Of a stretch of DNA of 64,000 nucleotides, positions 45,293-55,866 are shown in pieces. How positions within the stretch are numbered: the stretch's first letter is position 1; each line of letters begins with the position of its first letter. This DNA is from Gordonia soli NBRC 108243 (GTDB lineage Bacteria; Actinomycetota; Actinomycetes; Mycobacteriales; Mycobacteriaceae). A program made the translations under genes and the position numbers. Below the pieces are notes generated by a model. It ran no database searches. It was not told where the DNA came from and saw only the letters and a program-made list of their open reading frames with translations. The stretch covers positions 1 through 64,000 of the forward strand of contig NZ_BANX01000030.1 in assembly GCF_000334455.1 (NCBI RefSeq), given 5' to 3'.

Positions 45293-46927
45293 TCAGGAGT
45301 CGCCGGACGACCCCGAGTCTCCCCCGCCCGACGAACTCTCGCCGGAACCGCTGTCACTCGAAGCGGCATCGGAGGAAGCGGCGTTCGAGCTGTCGGAGTC
45401 GGATGTGGCGGGGTCGTCGTCGACGGGATCGTCGTCGACGGGATCGTGGTCGACAGGATCTTGGTCGACGGAGTCTTCGGCGACGGGGTCTTCGTCGATG
45501 GCCGGTTCCTCGATCGCACCCGGCCCGTCCTCGGCCCGGGGCTCGGATGCGGTCGGCTCAGATGCGGCTGGCTCAGATCCGGTCGGCTCGGCTTCGGGAC
45601 TCTCGGCTTCGGGACCCTCGACCTCTGCGCTCTCGGCTTCTGCGCTCTCGACGTCTGGGCTCTCGGCCTCGTCTGTGCCGGACTCGTCGTCCGCAGACCC
45701 GCCGGCGGTCTCGTCGCTCTCTGCGGCCTCGGACTCCAGCACCCACTCATCGCTTGTCGGACGATCGTCCGACCCGCCGTCGGACGTGGCCGTCGTACCC
45801 GACGCGGCAGCCACGCCGGCTGCTGCCGTACCGACCGCCGCACCGGGCTCGCCGACCGACTCGCCGCGGCCGCGTGGGTCGGCATCGACCGGGTCATCGA
45901 CGGCCTCGTCCTCGAGATCGTCCGGGCCGTCGCCGATGTCATCGGTGTCGTCCAGATCCCCTGTGCCGTCCAGATCGTCTGTGTCGTCGTCGAGGTCACC
46001 GGCGCGATCGTCGACGTACCCGACGATCCCCCGGTGTTCGAGTTCCTCGGCACGCCACGGGTGGTACATCTGCAGCCCCACCTCGCGCCCCTTGGGTGCG
46101 ATGACGAAGTACGCTGCGGCACAGGCGAACACGATCGCAGCGGTGAACGTGTTGATGCGGAGGCCTGCGACCATCGTGGCCGGGTCGGTCCGCATCAGTT
46201 CGATTCCGAAGCGGCCGATGCAGTACCCGGCGACGTACAGCGCGAAGAGTCGGCCGTGTCCGATGCGGAACCGGCGGTCGAGGGTCACCAGGATGACGAC
46301 GACCAACAGGTTCCAGAGCAGCTCGTACAGGAAGGTCGGGTGCACGACAGCGACGACGTGCCCATTGGAGACTCCGTCGATCACGGCGGGATCGGCATAG
46401 CCCGAACCGTTCTCGCGGTCGAAGATCTCCAGCCCCCACGGAAGGGTGGTCGGCTCGCCGTACAGCTCCTGGTTGAAGTAGTTACCGAGTCGGCCGATCG
46501 CCTGGGCCAGCAGGATCGCGGGCGCGATGGCGTCGCCGAAGGCCGGCAGGCGGACGCCGTGGCGGCGTGCGCCGATCCATGCGCCGACACCACCGAACAC
46601 GACCGCGCCCCAGATACCGAGACCGCCGTCCCAGATCCGGAGCGCGTCCATCGGTGTCTTCGGACCGTCGCCGAAGTAGGTGTTCCAGTCGGTCAGCAGG
46701 TGGTAGATGCGACCGCCGACGAGGCCGAACGGCACCGCCCAGATGGCGATGTCGAGGACTTCGCCATCCTGACCACCGCGGGCGATCCAGCGCCGATTGC
46801 CCCAGAAGACGGCGATGACGATGCCGACGATGATGCACAGCGCGTATGCGCGCAGCGGGAACGGTCCGATGTCCCAGACGCCCTGCGGCGGACTCGGGAT
46901 GTAGGCCAACGTCGTCGGGGCACTCAC
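45293..46927 (-). CDS. lgt: Prolipoprotein diacylglyceryl transferase with long acidic tail
   Basis: 544 aa. Residues 1-285 are the normal seven-helix Lgt core: [26 protein letters not shown], the signature [17 protein letters not shown] and [20 protein letters not shown]. It transfers diacylglycerol from phosphatidylglycerol to the lipobox Cys of prelipoproteins. Residues about 300-544 are an Asp/Glu/Ser-rich low-complexity cytoplasmic extension with degenerate repeats such as [12 protein letters not shown] and [13 protein letters not shown]. Acidic tails occur in other actinobacterial Lgt proteins but this one nearly doubles the length. It is the next gene after trpA, as in mycobacteria. 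Confidence 0.95.
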   Translation of the reverse strand: MSAPTTLAYIPSPPQGVWDIGPFPLRAYALCIIVGIVIAVFWGNRRWIARGGQDGEVLDIAIWAVPFGLVGGRIYHLLTDWNTYFGDGPKTPMDALRIWDGGLGIWGAVVFGGVGAWIGARRHGVRLPAFGDAIAPAILLAQAIGRLGNYFNQELYGEPTTLPWGLEIFDRENGSGYADPAVIDGVSNGHVVAVVHPTFLYELLWNLLVVVILVTLDRRFRIGHGRLFALYVAGYCIGRFGIELMRTDPATMVAGLRINTFTAAIVFACAAAYFVIAPKGREVGLQMYHPWRAEELEHRGIVGYVDDRAGDLDDDTDDLDGTGDLDDTDDIGDGPDDLEDEAVDDPVDADPRGRGESVGEPGAAVGTAAAGVAAASGTTATSDGGSDDRPTSDEWVLESEAAESDETAGGSADDESGTDEAESPDVESAEAESAEVEGPEAESPEAEPTGSEPAASEPTASEPRAEDGPGAIEEPAIDEDPVAEDSVDQDPVDHDPVDDDPVDDDPATSDSDSSNAASSDAASSDSGSGESSSGGGDSGSSGDS

Positions 46928-46981
46928 GCTGCCAACCCTAGCCGACGGGGCTCAGCCGACCGGGCACCCGCGTCGGCCCGG

Positions 46982-47794
46982 CTAGCCGGCCGCCGGGATC
47001 GGCGAACGGACGCCCTCGGCCAACTCGGTGACGAGTTCGCGGAGTCGATCGGTGCCCGCGGTCGCGGCGGTGACCAGTGCCGACCCGACGATCACGCCGT
47101 CGGCATACGAGGCGATCTCGGCGGCCTGTCCACGGTTGCGGACACCCAGCCCGACGCCGATCGGGATGTCGGAGTGTTCACGCACCCGTGCGCACAACTC
47201 GGGGGCCGCATCCGACACCGCGTCACGCGCACCGGTGACACCCATGGTCGAGGCCGCGTAGACGAACCCGCGTGACGCGTCGGCGGTCAGCGCGATCCGC
47301 TCGGTTGTCGACGAGGGTGCGACCAGGTAGATGCGGTCGAGACCGTGCTCGTCGGAGGCGGCATGCCATGCAGCGCCTTCCTCCGGGATGAGGTTGGGCG
47401 TGATGAGTCCGGCGCCACCTGCGCCGGCGAGATCGCGCGCAAACCGCTCGACGCCGTACTGCAACACCGGGTTCCAGTAGCTCATGACGACGGCGTGGCC
47501 GCCCGCCTTCGAGATGGCCTCTACCGCGGTGAACACGTCGCGCACACGCACCCCGTTGGCGAGTGCGGTATCGGCGGCGTCCTGGATGGTCGGGCCGTCC
47601 ATCACCGGGTCGGAGTAGGGCACGCCGACCTCGATGATGTCGCAACCGGATTCGACCATCGCGGTGAAGAACTCGACCGACTTGCCGACCGTCGGATACC
47701 CGACCGGCAGATAACCGATCAACGCGGCACGCTGCTGCTCGCGAGCCGCCGCGAACACCGGTCCGAGGCGTGAGTCGTTGACTGATGCGGTCAT
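46982..47794 (-). CDS. trpA: Tryptophan synthase alpha chain
   Basis: 270 aa TIM barrel. The catalytic Glu is in [18 protein letters not shown] and the second catalytic Asp follows in [22 protein letters not shown] and GVGLGVRN form the phosphate-binding part. It cleaves indole-3-glycerol phosphate to indole, which is tunnelled to TrpB. The start overlaps the trpB stop (ATGA). Confidence 0.97.
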   Translation of the reverse strand: MTASVNDSRLGPVFAAAREQQRAALIGYLPVGYPTVGKSVEFFTAMVESGCDIIEVGVPYSDPVMDGPTIQDAADTALANGVRVRDVFTAVEAISKAGGHAVVMSYWNPVLQYGVERFARDLAGAGGAGLITPNLIPEEGAAWHAASDEHGLDRIYLVAPSSTTERIALTADASRGFVYAASTMGVTGARDAVSDAAPELCARVREHSDIPIGVGLGVRNRGQAAEIASYADGVIVGSALVTAATAGTDRLRELVTELAEGVRSPIPAAG

Positions 47795-49101
47795 GCGCGT
47801 TCTCCCGGGGTCTGCTCGGTCTCCGACGGCGGTGGATCGAAGAGGCCGAACCAGCGCGCCGCGGTGTCGACATCCTTGTCCCCGCGCCCGGAGAGGTTGA
47901 CCACGATGATCGCGTCCTCGCCCAGCTCACGCCCGAGCTCGAGTGCACCGGCGACCGCATGCGCCGACTCGATCGCCGGGATGATCCCCTCACGTCGGCT
48001 CAGCAGCGACAGCGCGTCCATTGCCTCGGTGTCGGTGACCGGACGGTATTCGGCACGACCGAGATCCTTGAGCAGGGCGTGCTCCGGTCCGACTCCCGGA
48101 TAGTCGAGACCCGCCGAGATGGAATGGGATTCGATGGTCTGCCCGTCCTCGTCTTGCAGGAGGTAGGAGTACGCGCCTTGGAAGGCGCCCGGGGTGCCAC
48201 CGGTGAAGGTCGCCGCATGACGGCCGGTCTCGACGCCGTCGCCCGCGGCCTCGAACCCGACCAGTCGGACCGACTCGTCGTCCAGGAAGGGATGGAAGAT
48301 CCCGATGGCGTTGGAACCGCCACCGACACAGGCGACAACGGCATCGGGCAGCCGACCGGCGTGATCGAGGATCTGCGCCCGCGCCTCCAGACCGATGACG
48401 CGCTGCAGGTCGCGCACCATCGCCGGGAACGGGTGCGGGCCGGCTGCGGTGCCGAAGCAGTAATAGGTGTTGTGGGCGTTGGTGACCCAGTCGCGCATGG
48501 CCTCGTTGATGGCGTCCTTCAGCGTCGCCGAGCCGTTGTCGACAGCGATCACCTCGGACCCGAGCAGACGCATCCGGGCGACGTTCAGGGCTTGTCGGTC
48601 GGTGTCGACGCGACCCATGTAGACGACGCACTCCAGACCGAGCAGTGCACACGCGGTCGCCGTCGCCACGCCGTGCTGACCGGCGCCCGTCTCCGCGATC
48701 ACGCGCGTCTTGCCCATCCGCTGCGCCAACAACGCCTGGCCGAGAACGTTGTTGATCTTGTGGGATCCGGTGTGGTTCAGGTCTTCCCGCTTGAGGAAGA
48801 TCCGGGCACCGCCGGCGTGCTCGCGCAGTCGGGCGGCTTCGTAGAGCGGCGATGGCCGGCCCGTGTAATCGCGCTGCAGTCGGTCGAGCTCGGCGAGGAA
48901 ATCCGGGTCGGCACGTACCTTCTCGTAGGTCGTGGTGACCTCGTCGATCACCGACATCAACGCCTCGGGAACGTGTCGCCCGCCGTACACACCGAAATGG
49001 CCGGTCTCGTCGGGCTCGTGCGCGGTGCGGGTGGTCAGTCCGGCGCTCGCCGCCGGGAGTGCGTCGGAACGATCGGATTCGGGCTCAACTCTGGGTGTCA
49101 C
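47791..49101 (-). CDS. trpB: Tryptophan synthase beta chain
   Basis: 436 aa, PLP-dependent. The PLP-binding Lys lies in [20 protein letters not shown], and the phosphate loop is [32 protein letters not shown] contains the substrate carboxylate site. It condenses indole with serine to tryptophan. A roughly 30-residue N-terminal extension before the [13 protein letters not shown] motif is usual in this order. It ends overlapping trpA. Confidence 0.97.
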   Translation of the reverse strand: MTPRVEPESDRSDALPAASAGLTTRTAHEPDETGHFGVYGGRHVPEALMSVIDEVTTTYEKVRADPDFLAELDRLQRDYTGRPSPLYEAARLREHAGGARIFLKREDLNHTGSHKINNVLGQALLAQRMGKTRVIAETGAGQHGVATATACALLGLECVVYMGRVDTDRQALNVARMRLLGSEVIAVDNGSATLKDAINEAMRDWVTNAHNTYYCFGTAAGPHPFPAMVRDLQRVIGLEARAQILDHAGRLPDAVVACVGGGSNAIGIFHPFLDDESVRLVGFEAAGDGVETGRHAATFTGGTPGAFQGAYSYLLQDEDGQTIESHSISAGLDYPGVGPEHALLKDLGRAEYRPVTDTEAMDALSLLSRREGIIPAIESAHAVAGALELGRELGEDAIIVVNLSGRGDKDVDTAARWFGLFDPPPSETEQTPGERA

Positions 49102-49171
49102 GGTCTCTCGAACTGTCGGCGAGCGCGAATGCCGTGGTGGTCAGCCCCGCGGGCTCGGATGTGGATGTCGG

Positions 49172-49990
49172 TCAGCGAACCGGTTTGGGGCAGGACGGAT
49201 GCGTCCCTGCAGTGACCAGCTCGGACACCGCTGCGCGCGGGTCGCCACTGGTCACCAGTCCCTCGCCGACCAGTACCGCGTCTGCCCCGGCGCCGGCGTA
49301 GGCCAGCAGGTCGGCGGTGCCGCGGACACCGGACTCGGCCACCCTGATGACCTCGGTCGGCAGTCCCGGAGCGATGCGCGAGAAGCAGTCACGGTCGACC
49401 GTGAGCGTCTTGAGGTTGCGGGCGTTGACACCCACCACGCCGGCACCGGCCTCGAGGGCACGGTCGGCTTCCTCCTCGGTGTGCACCTCGACCAGCGCCG
49501 TCATGCCGAGGCTCTCGGTGCGGTCCAGGAGTGCAGCGAGCACGTTCTGCTCGAGTGCCGCCACGATCAGCAGGATCACGTCTGCACCGTGGGCACGGGC
49601 CTCGTGGATCTGATACGGACCGACGATGAAGTCCTTGCGCAACACCGGGATGTCGACGGCGGCACGTACCGCGTCGAGATCGGCGAGCGAGCCACGGAAG
49701 CGGCGTTCCTCGGTGAGCACGCTGATGATGCGGGCGCCACCGGCCTCGTAGGCCGAGGCCAGTTCGGCGGGATCACCGATCGACGCGAGGTCGCCGCGGG
49801 ACGGACTGGCGCGCTTCACCTCGGCGATGACACCGATGCCGGGCTTATGGAACGCAGCGATCGCGTCCTTCGGCTCGGGCGCCTTGGTGGACGCCGCCTT
49901 GATCGCCGCGTAGTCGATCACGGCTTCGCGCGCGGCGACGTCAGCTCTCACTCCCTCGATGATCGAGTCGAGGACGGTCGGCGTGCTCAC
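49172..49990 (-). CDS. trpC: Indole-3-glycerol phosphate synthase
   Basis: 272 aa from the GTG at 49990 ([20 protein letters not shown] is the family's N-terminal helix). TIM barrel with [15 protein letters not shown] (catalytic Lys and phosphate site), [17 protein letters not shown] and [13 protein letters not shown]. It catalyses ring closure of CdRP to indole-3-glycerol phosphate. There is no fused TrpF domain. 128 bp separate it from the upstream membrane-protein gene. Confidence 0.97.
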   Translation of the reverse strand: MSTPTVLDSIIEGVRADVAAREAVIDYAAIKAASTKAPEPKDAIAAFHKPGIGVIAEVKRASPSRGDLASIGDPAELASAYEAGGARIISVLTEERRFRGSLADLDAVRAAVDIPVLRKDFIVGPYQIHEARAHGADVILLIVAALEQNVLAALLDRTESLGMTALVEVHTEEEADRALEAGAGVVGVNARNLKTLTVDRDCFSRIAPGLPTEVIRVAESGVRGTADLLAYAGAGADAVLVGEGLVTSGDPRAAVSELVTAGTHPSCPKPVR

Positions 49991-50118
49991 GACTGTCGGG
50001 CCCCTTTCCGCGTGCTGTGTACCAAGGGTAAACCGGCGATGTCGGAGACCCTGTTCCGGGTACCCACTAGCTGAGGTGTGTCGTGGATCTCGCGGCGCCG
50101 GAGACCCGGATCCGCCCG

Positions 50119-51021
50119 TCACCGTGCTGACGGGGGACCCGACTCATCGGAGGAATCCGTGGGGTCGGTGGGATCGATGCCGGTGTCCAGCGCGTCCCAC
50201 ATCATCCGTTCGTTGCCGACGGGTGCCTCCGCCGCCGACGACGCGTCGGGCCCGGCCGCGGGTTCCGTGTCCGCGGAGACATCCGGCGTCTCGCCGGTTG
50301 CCGTCCCCGCCCCGGAACCGCTGGTCGACGCCGCAGGATCGGTGGTCCCGGAGGTGCCGTGCCCGGACCCCGGACCAGCAGGACCAGGGTCGGTCGCCGC
50401 TCCGGCTCCGGCGGCCTTCGCCGCCTCACGGGCGCGGTGATCGGCGAACATCTGCCGTTCGAGCTCTTCGCGCCGTGCACCCGGCGTCCGGTACTTCGAC
50501 GACATCCCTGCGCCGCGGGCCACCCGCAGCAGGGCGACGCCGGCCGCGACCGCGCAGACCGCGCCGAGCAGGACGACCACTGCCGCCCAACTGTTGGTGG
50601 TGATCAGCAGGACCTGGAACCGATCGGGGATGTCTGCAGCGCGTGCCGCGTACCCGGAGTCGGTGCCGTCGCTGATCAGCGAGATGGCCGGGATCGCCGC
50701 CAGGATGCCACCGAGGGCGACCAGCACGGCGATCAGACGCAGTCCCCAGCCGCGGACCGACAGCGCGGCCAGGATTGCGGCCAACAGGACCAGAGCCAGC
50801 GGTGTCAGCCAGGGGCTCCAGTCGGAACCGTGGACGTCGAAGTCACGCGGCGGTGCCAGTCCGTCGGCCGCCAGCACGCGGCCCCAGATCATCCGGGATG
50901 ACGACCACAACGCCAGGGCGGCCAGGGCCAAAAGCAGGGCGGCGACCGCTTGTGGCCGCCGAGAAGGCTTCGCGGCGGTCGCCGACTGCGACTGTGCGCG
51001 CGGTGTCGGGTCGCCGGTCAT
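50119..51021 (-). CDS. Trp biosynthesis-associated membrane protein (TIGR02234 type)
   Basis: 300 aa with four membrane helices (about 24-45, 75-95, 100-120, 145-165), matching the actinobacterial protein always found between trpE and trp[21 protein letters not shown] is the loop and helix typical of the family. The C-terminal roughly 110 residues are cytoplasmic, Ala/Gly/Pro/Glu-rich and disordered. Function is unknown; the operon position suggests a role in tryptophan metabolism or sensing. Its start overlaps the trpE stop (ATGA). Confidence 0.9.
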   Translation of the reverse strand: MTGDPTPRAQSQSATAAKPSRRPQAVAALLLALAALALWSSSRMIWGRVLAADGLAPPRDFDVHGSDWSPWLTPLALVLLAAILAALSVRGWGLRLIAVLVALGGILAAIPAISLISDGTDSGYAARAADIPDRFQVLLITTNSWAAVVVLLGAVCAVAAGVALLRVARGAGMSSKYRTPGARREELERQMFADHRAREAAKAAGAGAATDPGPAGPGSGHGTSGTTDPAASTSGSGAGTATGETPDVSADTEPAAGPDASSAAEAPVGNERMMWDALDTGIDPTDPTDSSDESGPPSAR

Positions 51022-52586
51022 CGGGCATCACCGATGCCCGCGCCGGTGTCGGCGGTGCTGCCGACCGTCGGGTCGTCGGCGACACGCTGCATCGTGCCCG
51101 CCGCCGCGATGGCGTTGAGCACTGCGGTCGCCTTGTTCCGCGCCTCGTTGTACTCGTACTCGGGTTCGCTGTCGGCGACGACGCCGCCACCGGCCTGGAC
51201 GAACGCCTTGTTGCCGGCCATCAGCGCGGTGCGGATGGCGATGGCGGTGTCGGCATTGCCCGCGAAGTCGAGGTATCCGACGATGCCGCCGTACAACCCG
51301 CGGCGGGTGATCTCGTGGTCGTCGATCAGTTCCATGGCACGGACCTTGGGTGCGCCGGTCAGGGTTCCGGCCGGGAAGCAGGCGGTGACCGCATCGAGCG
51401 CCTGCTTGTCGTCGCGCAATGTGCCCGACACCGTCGAGACGAGGTGCATGACGTGGCTGTACCGCTCGACATGGCGGTAGTCGCTCACCGACACCGTGCC
51501 GGGTCGGCAGACCCGACCCAGGTCGTTACGGCCGAGGTCCACCAGCATCAGGTGCTCGGCGTTCTCCTTCTCGTCCTCGATGAGGTCCTTGCCCAGGAGC
51601 AGGTCCTCCTCCTCGGTGGCACCACGCCACCGGGTACCCGCGATCGGGTGTGTGGTCGCGATGCGGTCGTTGACCGTGACCAGCGCCTCGGGGCTGCTGC
51701 CGACGATGCTGAAGGGTTCACGGCCGATGCCCGGCATACGCAGCAGGTACATGTACGGACTCGGGTTGGACGCCCGCAGCACGCGGTAGACGTCGACGGG
51801 ATCGGCCTCGGTGTCGATCTCGAAACGCATCGACGGAACGACCTGGAAGGCCTCCCCCGCCTCGATCTCCCCGACCAGACTCTGCACGATCTCGCCGTAC
51901 TCGGCGAGGGTGCGCTGCGCGTGGTGTTCGGGAGTCGGTCGGTCGAAGACCGACACGGTCGACCTGGCCGGTGCCGCGAGTCCCTCCGTCATCCGATCCA
52001 GCCGTGCAACGGCGTCGGCGTACGCCTCCTCGGCTCGCTCGTCGGTGCCGTCCCAGTTGATCGCATTGGCGATCAACGTGATCGTGCCCTCGTGATGGTC
52101 CACCGCGGCCAGATCGGTCACCAGCAGCATGGTCATGTCGGGCAGGTGCAGGTCGTCGACGGTGGTCTCGGGCAGCCGCTCCAGACGACGCACGATGTCG
52201 TAGGCCCAGAACCCCACGAAGCCTCCGGTCAGCGGCGGCAACCCGGGCAGGGGGTCCGTCGCAAGCAGGCGCAGCGACTCGGCGAGCACCGTCAGCGGAT
52301 CACCGCCGGTCGGCGCCCCCTCGGGAACCGCGCCCCACCAGCTGGCCTCGCCGTCGACGACGGTCAGCGCCGACGGCGACCCGGCACCGATGAACGACCA
52401 TCGTGACCAGGACCGACCGTTCTCGGCCGATTCGAGGAGAAACGTGCCTGGACGATCGCCGGCGAGTTTGCGATACGCCGACAACGGGGTCTCCGAGTCG
52501 GCGAGCACCTTGCGGCTGACCGGCACCACGCGATGGTCACGGGCGAGGTCGAGGAACTCCGCGAGGGTGGTGGTGCGCTCGCTCAT
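51018..52586 (-). CDS. trpE: Anthranilate synthase component I
   Basis: 522 aa from the ATG at 52586, which overlaps the tautomerase stop (ATGA). The N-terminal domain has the tryptophan-binding [18 protein letters not shown] segment for feedback inhibition. The C-terminal chorismate-binding domain has [31 protein letters not shown] and [17 protein letters not shown]. It converts chorismate and ammonia (from TrpG, not in this window) to anthranilate. No trp leader peptide or attenuator is seen upstream; transcription probably comes from the his side. Confidence 0.96.
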   Translation of the reverse strand: MSERTTTLAEFLDLARDHRVVPVSRKVLADSETPLSAYRKLAGDRPGTFLLESAENGRSWSRWSFIGAGSPSALTVVDGEASWWGAVPEGAPTGGDPLTVLAESLRLLATDPLPGLPPLTGGFVGFWAYDIVRRLERLPETTVDDLHLPDMTMLLVTDLAAVDHHEGTITLIANAINWDGTDERAEEAYADAVARLDRMTEGLAAPARSTVSVFDRPTPEHHAQRTLAEYGEIVQSLVGEIEAGEAFQVVPSMRFEIDTEADPVDVYRVLRASNPSPYMYLLRMPGIGREPFSIVGSSPEALVTVNDRIATTHPIAGTRWRGATEEEDLLLGKDLIEDEKENAEHLMLVDLGRNDLGRVCRPGTVSVSDYRHVERYSHVMHLVSTVSGTLRDDKQALDAVTACFPAGTLTGAPKVRAMELIDDHEITRRGLYGGIVGYLDFAGNADTAIAIRTALMAGNKAFVQAGGGVVADSEPEYEYNEARNKATAVLNAIAAAGTMQRVADDPTVGSTADTGAGIGDAR

Positions 52587-52762
52587 CCGAGCGGCTCGCC
52601 GCCGACGCCCCACTGCTGCCGCGGGATCTCCGTGATGGTGACCCAGACGGCGTCCGGATTCTTGCCGGTCGCCTTCGCGTACGCCTCGGTCACCGCGGCG
52701 ATGGTCTCGCGCTTGACCCGGTCGCTGAGGCCAGGGGTCTGGGAGATCTGGATCAGGGGCAT
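52583..52762 (-). CDS. 4-oxalocrotonate tautomerase-family protein
   Basis: 59 aa. Mature proteins start with Pro, here [20 protein letters not shown], whose N-terminal Pro is the general base of the family; the length is that of 4-OT monomers. A GGAAGGAC site precedes the ATG. It is inserted between hisI and trpE and overlaps the trpE start (ATGA), so it is translationally coupled to anthranilate synthase. The substrate is unknown; a link to aromatic metabolism is only positional. Confidence 0.88.
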   Translation of the reverse strand: MPLIQISQTPGLSDRVKRETIAAVTEAYAKATGKNPDAVWVTITEIPRQQWGVGGEPLG

Positions 52763-52817
52763 CTCACTCGCCGTCCTTCCGCTTCTCGATCGTGCCGGCA
52801 CCCCGACTGGGGGCTGG

Positions 52818-53168
52818 TCAGTTGCCGTCTCCGGGGACCAGCGACGGTGTGTCGAAACAACTGTGTTTTCCGGTGTGGCACGCCGCGCCGACCTGGTCGA
52901 CGACCAGCAACACGGTGTCACCGTCGCAGTCGATACGCACATCGTGCACGTACTGGGTGTGTCCGCTGGTGTCACCCTTCATCCAGTATTCCTGCCGCGA
53001 CCGCGACCAGTACGTCGCCCGGCGGGTGGTGAGGGTGCGATCGAGCGCTTCGTCGTCCATCCACGCCATCATCAGGACCGTGCCGGTGTCGCGCTCCTGG
53101 GCGATCGCGGCGAACAGTCCGTCGGCGTTGTGGGTCAGTTGCGCGGCGATGTCGGCATCGAGTGCCAT
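52818..53168 (-). CDS. hisI: Phosphoribosyl-AMP cyclohydrolase
   Basis: 116 aa. Zn/Mg-dependent hydrolase with [40 protein letters not shown], the Asp triad DCDGDTVLL and zinc Cys in [12 protein letters not shown]. It opens the adenine ring of PR-AMP in histidine synthesis. The HisE pyrophosphohydrolase domain is not fused and its gene is not in the window, as in mycobacteria. Confidence 0.97.
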   Translation of the reverse strand: MALDADIAAQLTHNADGLFAAIAQERDTGTVLMMAWMDDEALDRTLTTRRATYWSRSRQEYWMKGDTSGHTQYVHDVRIDCDGDTVLLVVDQVGAACHTGKHSCFDTPSLVPGDGN

Positions 53169-53253
53169 GTCTTGCTCCCCTGCTCGGTCCTGCTCGCGTG
53201 GCCGGAGTCGATGCGCCTCGGGTGATCCCGGCCGCTGTGCGCCGTGGCCCGGC

Positions 53254-54027
53254 TCATCGGACCGTCACCCCGGCGTCGCGCATGGCGGACTTCACCTCGG
53301 CGATGGTCAGTTCGCCGAAGTGGAAGACCGATGCGGCGAGGACGGCGTCCGCACCGGCATCGACGGCGGGAGCGAAGTCGGCCGATCGGCCTGCGCCACC
53401 ACTGGCGATCACCGGCACCCCGACCGCGGCGCGGACCGCGGCCAGCATGCGCAGATCGAAACCCTGCTTCGTCCCGTCGGCATCCATCGAGTTCAACAAG
53501 ATCTCGCCCACACCCAATTCCTGGCCTCGGCGCGCCCACTCGACGGCGTCGATCCCGGTGCCCCGCCGACCTCCGTGCGTGGTGACCTCCCACCCCGTCG
53601 CGGTGGGTTCGGAATCGTCCGGCACGGTGCGGGCGTCGACCGACAGCACGATGCACTGTGATCCGAATCGTCGGCTCATCTCGCCGAGCACCTCCGGCCG
53701 GGCGATCGCGGCGGTGTTGACGCTGACCTTGTCGGCCCCGGCACGCAGCATCGTGTCGACGTCCTCCACGGTGCGGATGCCACCGCCCACGGTGAGCGGG
53801 ATGAAGATCTGATCGGCCGTGCGCCGGACCACGTCGATCATCGTCGCGCGGCCCGAACTCGACGCCGTGACGTCGAGGAAGGTCAGTTCGTCGGCGCCCT
53901 CGCGGTCGTAGCGCTCGGCCAGCTCGACGGGATCACCCGCGTCGCGCAGGTTCTGGAAGTTCACGCCCTTGACCACGCGCCCGTCGTCCACGTCGAGGCA
54001 AGGGATGACTCGTACTGCAACAGTCAT
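53254..54027 (-). CDS. hisF: Imidazole glycerol phosphate synthase subunit HisF
   Basis: 257 aa TIM barrel. Catalytic Asp residues are in [17 protein letters not shown] and VLSVDARTV; phosphate loops are [10 protein letters not shown] and [11 protein letters not shown]. With HisH it turns PRFAR and ammonia into imidazole glycerol phosphate and AICAR. The start region (ATG plus the first 12 codons) is present three times in tandem: two extra 74-bp copies lie directly upstream, each with GGGAGGACTTCTCG before its ATG. I take the innermost ATG (54027) as the start because only that frame continues into the enzyme. Confidence 0.97.
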   Translation of the reverse strand: MTVAVRVIPCLDVDDGRVVKGVNFQNLRDAGDPVELAERYDREGADELTFLDVTASSSGRATMIDVVRRTADQIFIPLTVGGGIRTVEDVDTMLRAGADKVSVNTAAIARPEVLGEMSRRFGSQCIVLSVDARTVPDDSEPTATGWEVTTHGGRRGTGIDAVEWARRGQELGVGEILLNSMDADGTKQGFDLRMLAAVRAAVGVPVIASGGAGRSADFAPAVDAGADAVLAASVFHFGELTIAEVKSAMRDAGVTVR

Positions 54028-54101
54028 CGAGAAGTCCTCCCGGCCGAGACGTCCACATCAACACAGTCGAGGCAAGGGATGACTCGTACCGCAACAGTCA
54101 T
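54024..54101 (-). CDS. Short upstream ORF copying the HisF N terminus (copy 2)
   Basis: 25 codons: residues 1-12 are identical to HisF ([12 protein letters not shown]), then [13 protein letters not shown] and TGA. Its TGA overlaps the hisF ATG (ATGA) and its ATG overlaps the stop of the preceding copy. It has the same GGGAGGA ribosome site as hisF. It is probably a by-product of the tandem repeat that feeds ribosomes into hisF by coupling; whether the peptide has any role is unknown. Confidence 0.5.
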   Translation of the reverse strand: MTVAVRVIPCLDCVDVDVSAGRTSR

Positions 54102-54175
54102 CGAGAAGTCCTCCCAGCCGAGACGTCCACATCAACACAGTCGAGGCAAGGGATGACTCGTACCGCAACAGTCAT
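54028..54175. repeat. 74-bp tandem repeat of the hisF start region
   Basis: Starts at 54175, 54101 and 54027 (minus strand) are exactly 74 bp apart. The copies differ at only two noticed positions: GCA/GCG in codon 4, and one base before the GGGAGG site. Each unit contains an ATG, 12 hisF codons, a 38-bp linker and a ribosome site for the next ATG. Confidence 0.95.
54098..54175 (-). CDS. Short upstream ORF copying the HisF N terminus (copy 1)
   Basis: Same 25-codon product as the second copy. Its ATG overlaps the impA stop (ATGA), which is probably the ancestral position of the impA-hisF junction before the repeat expanded. Its TGA overlaps the next ATG at 54101. Thus impA, two short ORFs and hisF form a chain of four ATGA couplings. 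Confidence 0.5.
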   Translation of the reverse strand: MTVAVRVIPCLDCVDVDVSAGRTSR

Positions 54176-55035
54176 CGCGGTGCCTCCGTCGACCAATCGG
54201 TGCCGACGACCTGCCCGATCACCTCGAGCAGTTCGTCGTGCAGTCCTGGTGCCGCGGCGAGCAGCGAGGGCGACTCCACGGTCCACGGTCGGCCGGCGAG
54301 ATCGGTTGCCACGCCGCCGGCAGCACGGACGAGTGCCGCGCCCGCGGCGTTGTCCCACGCGTGCCGACCGAAGGCGATTGCTCCGCCGAAGATCCCGGCG
54401 GCGGTGTACGCCATGTCGACGCCGGTGCTGCCGGTCATCCGGATGCGGGCGACCCGGGTGCTGAGCGCCGACAACAACTCGGCCCGTTGAGCTCCCGGGT
54501 AGCGTCCGCCACCGGCCACGTCGAAGGGTCCGTAGGCGACGACCGCGCGGTCGAGGGCGGTGTCCTGCAACGGTGCGGCCACCACCCCGTCGGTGCGCAG
54601 CGGACCCTCGACGTGCCCGGCGAACCGCTGTCCGACCAACGGCACCCAGGTCAGCCCGAGGACGGGCTCACCGTCGACGAGCAGGCCGAGGAGGATCGCG
54701 CTGAGCGGCATGCCGCTCGAGTAGTTGAAGGTGCCGTCGACCGGGTCGACCACCCACACCGGCCCGTCGGTGAGGTCGGCGCCGCCGAATTCCTCACCGT
54801 GTACCGGGATCTGGGTGGTCTGGGTGAGCTCGGCGGCGATCCGACGCTCGAGATCGAGGTCGACCTGGGTGGCGAAGTCGTTGCCGCCCTTGGCGACCGC
54901 ACTCGGTGCCCCGACCCCGGCGACGAATGCCTCGGCCGCGTCGTCGAGGACCCGACCGGCGATGTCGAGCAGTCGCGGCGGGTCCAGCGCCGAGGTGCTC
55001 GGCGAACCGGGGGGCGCAGTCACGGGTCCGGTCAC
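54172..55035 (-). CDS. impA: Inositol monophosphatase-family protein (ImpA)
   Basis: 287 aa, Mg-dependent phosphatase fold. Metal motif [15 protein letters not shown] (about 95-109), HGEEFGG (first Glu) and the C-terminal [16 protein letters not shown] are intact. The position between priA and hisF equals Rv1604 (impA) in mycobacteria. The substrate could be inositol-1-phosphate or histidinol phosphate; because this operon has no other histidinol-phosphatase gene, the second is attractive but unproven. The GTG start overlaps the priA stop. Confidence 0.93.
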   Translation of the reverse strand: MTGPVTAPPGSPSTSALDPPRLLDIAGRVLDDAAEAFVAGVGAPSAVAKGGNDFATQVDLDLERRIAAELTQTTQIPVHGEEFGGADLTDGPVWVVDPVDGTFNYSSGMPLSAILLGLLVDGEPVLGLTWVPLVGQRFAGHVEGPLRTDGVVAAPLQDTALDRAVVAYGPFDVAGGGRYPGAQRAELLSALSTRVARIRMTGSTGVDMAYTAAGIFGGAIAFGRHAWDNAAGAALVRAAGGVATDLAGRPWTVESPSLLAAAPGLHDELLEVIGQVVGTDWSTEAPR

Positions 55036-55775
55036 CTCCCGGCGACGGCGGCGAGCGCCTCGGGCAAGGTGAACCGCCCGGCGTACAGGGCCTTTCCGAC
55101 GATGGCTCCCTCGACGCCACGATCTGTGAGCCCGGAGATGGCGACCAGGTCGTCGATGGCGGACACACCGCCGGACGCGACGATCGGCGCCGAGGTGGCA
55201 GCGGCGACCTCGGCGAGCAGATCGAGGTTCGGGCCGCCCAGCGTGCCGTCCTTGGAGACGTCGGTGACGACGTAGCGGGCACAGCCGTCACGATCCAACC
55301 GGGTCAGGACCTCCCAGAGGTCGCCACCGTCGGTGACCCAGCCGCGTCCGCGCAGCCGGTACGACTCGCCCTCTCCGATCACGTCGAGACCGACGGCGAT
55401 CCGATCGCCGTGCTCGCCGATCGCGCGGGCACACCACTCGGGGTTCTCGAGTGCTGCGGTCCCCAGGTTGACGCGGGTGCATCCGGTGGCCAGCGCAGCA
55501 GCCAACGAGTCGTCGTCGCGGATACCGCCGGAGAGTTCGACCTTCACGTCGAGCTCACCGACGACGCCCGCGAGCAGTTCTCGGTTGTCACCTCGTCCGA
55601 AGGCGGCGTCGAGATCGACGAGATGAATCCACTCCGCTCCGTCGGTCTGCCAGGCGAGCGCGGCGTCCCGCGGCGAGCCGTAGGACGTCTCGGTGCCGGC
55701 CGCGCCCTGCACCAGGCGTACTGCCTGGCCGTCCGCGACGTCGACGGCCGGGAGGAGTTCCAGCGTCGTACCCAT
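55032..55775 (-). CDS. priA: Bifunctional HisA/TrpF isomerase (PriA)
   Basis: 247 aa from the ATG at 55775; the in-frame Arg/Pro-rich sequence upstream is not part of the family. Beta/alpha barrel with [19 protein letters not shown] (catalytic Asp), [13 protein letters not shown] and [16 protein letters not shown] (second Asp). In actinobacteria this enzyme isomerises both ProFAR (histidine) and phosphoribosyl-anthranilate (tryptophan). No trpF is present in the neighbouring trp genes, which agrees with dual function. It overlaps impA. Confidence 0.95.
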   Translation of the reverse strand: MGTTLELLPAVDVADGQAVRLVQGAAGTETSYGSPRDAALAWQTDGAEWIHLVDLDAAFGRGDNRELLAGVVGELDVKVELSGGIRDDDSLAAALATGCTRVNLGTAALENPEWCARAIGEHGDRIAVGLDVIGEGESYRLRGRGWVTDGGDLWEVLTRLDRDGCARYVVTDVSKDGTLGGPNLDLLAEVAAATSAPIVASGGVSAIDDLVAISGLTDRGVEGAIVGKALYAGRFTLPEALAAVAGR

Positions 55776-55866
55776 CGATCGAGTGTTCCTTCGTGTCGGT
55801 TCGACCGCATCGATGCGGTCGCTGTCGGTCTGCTGTTGTCGGCCTGTGATCGTCGGTTGCCGAGGA

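Noticed and set aside
44923..46122. Upstream extension of the gltB reading frame
   Set aside because: The frame stays open into lgt but encodes Pro/Ser/Arg low complexity. The glutaminase propeptide starts at 44922 with a GGAGG site.
49991..50118. trp leader peptide or attenuator before trpC
   Set aside because: No short Trp-rich ORF and no alternative hairpins in the gap.
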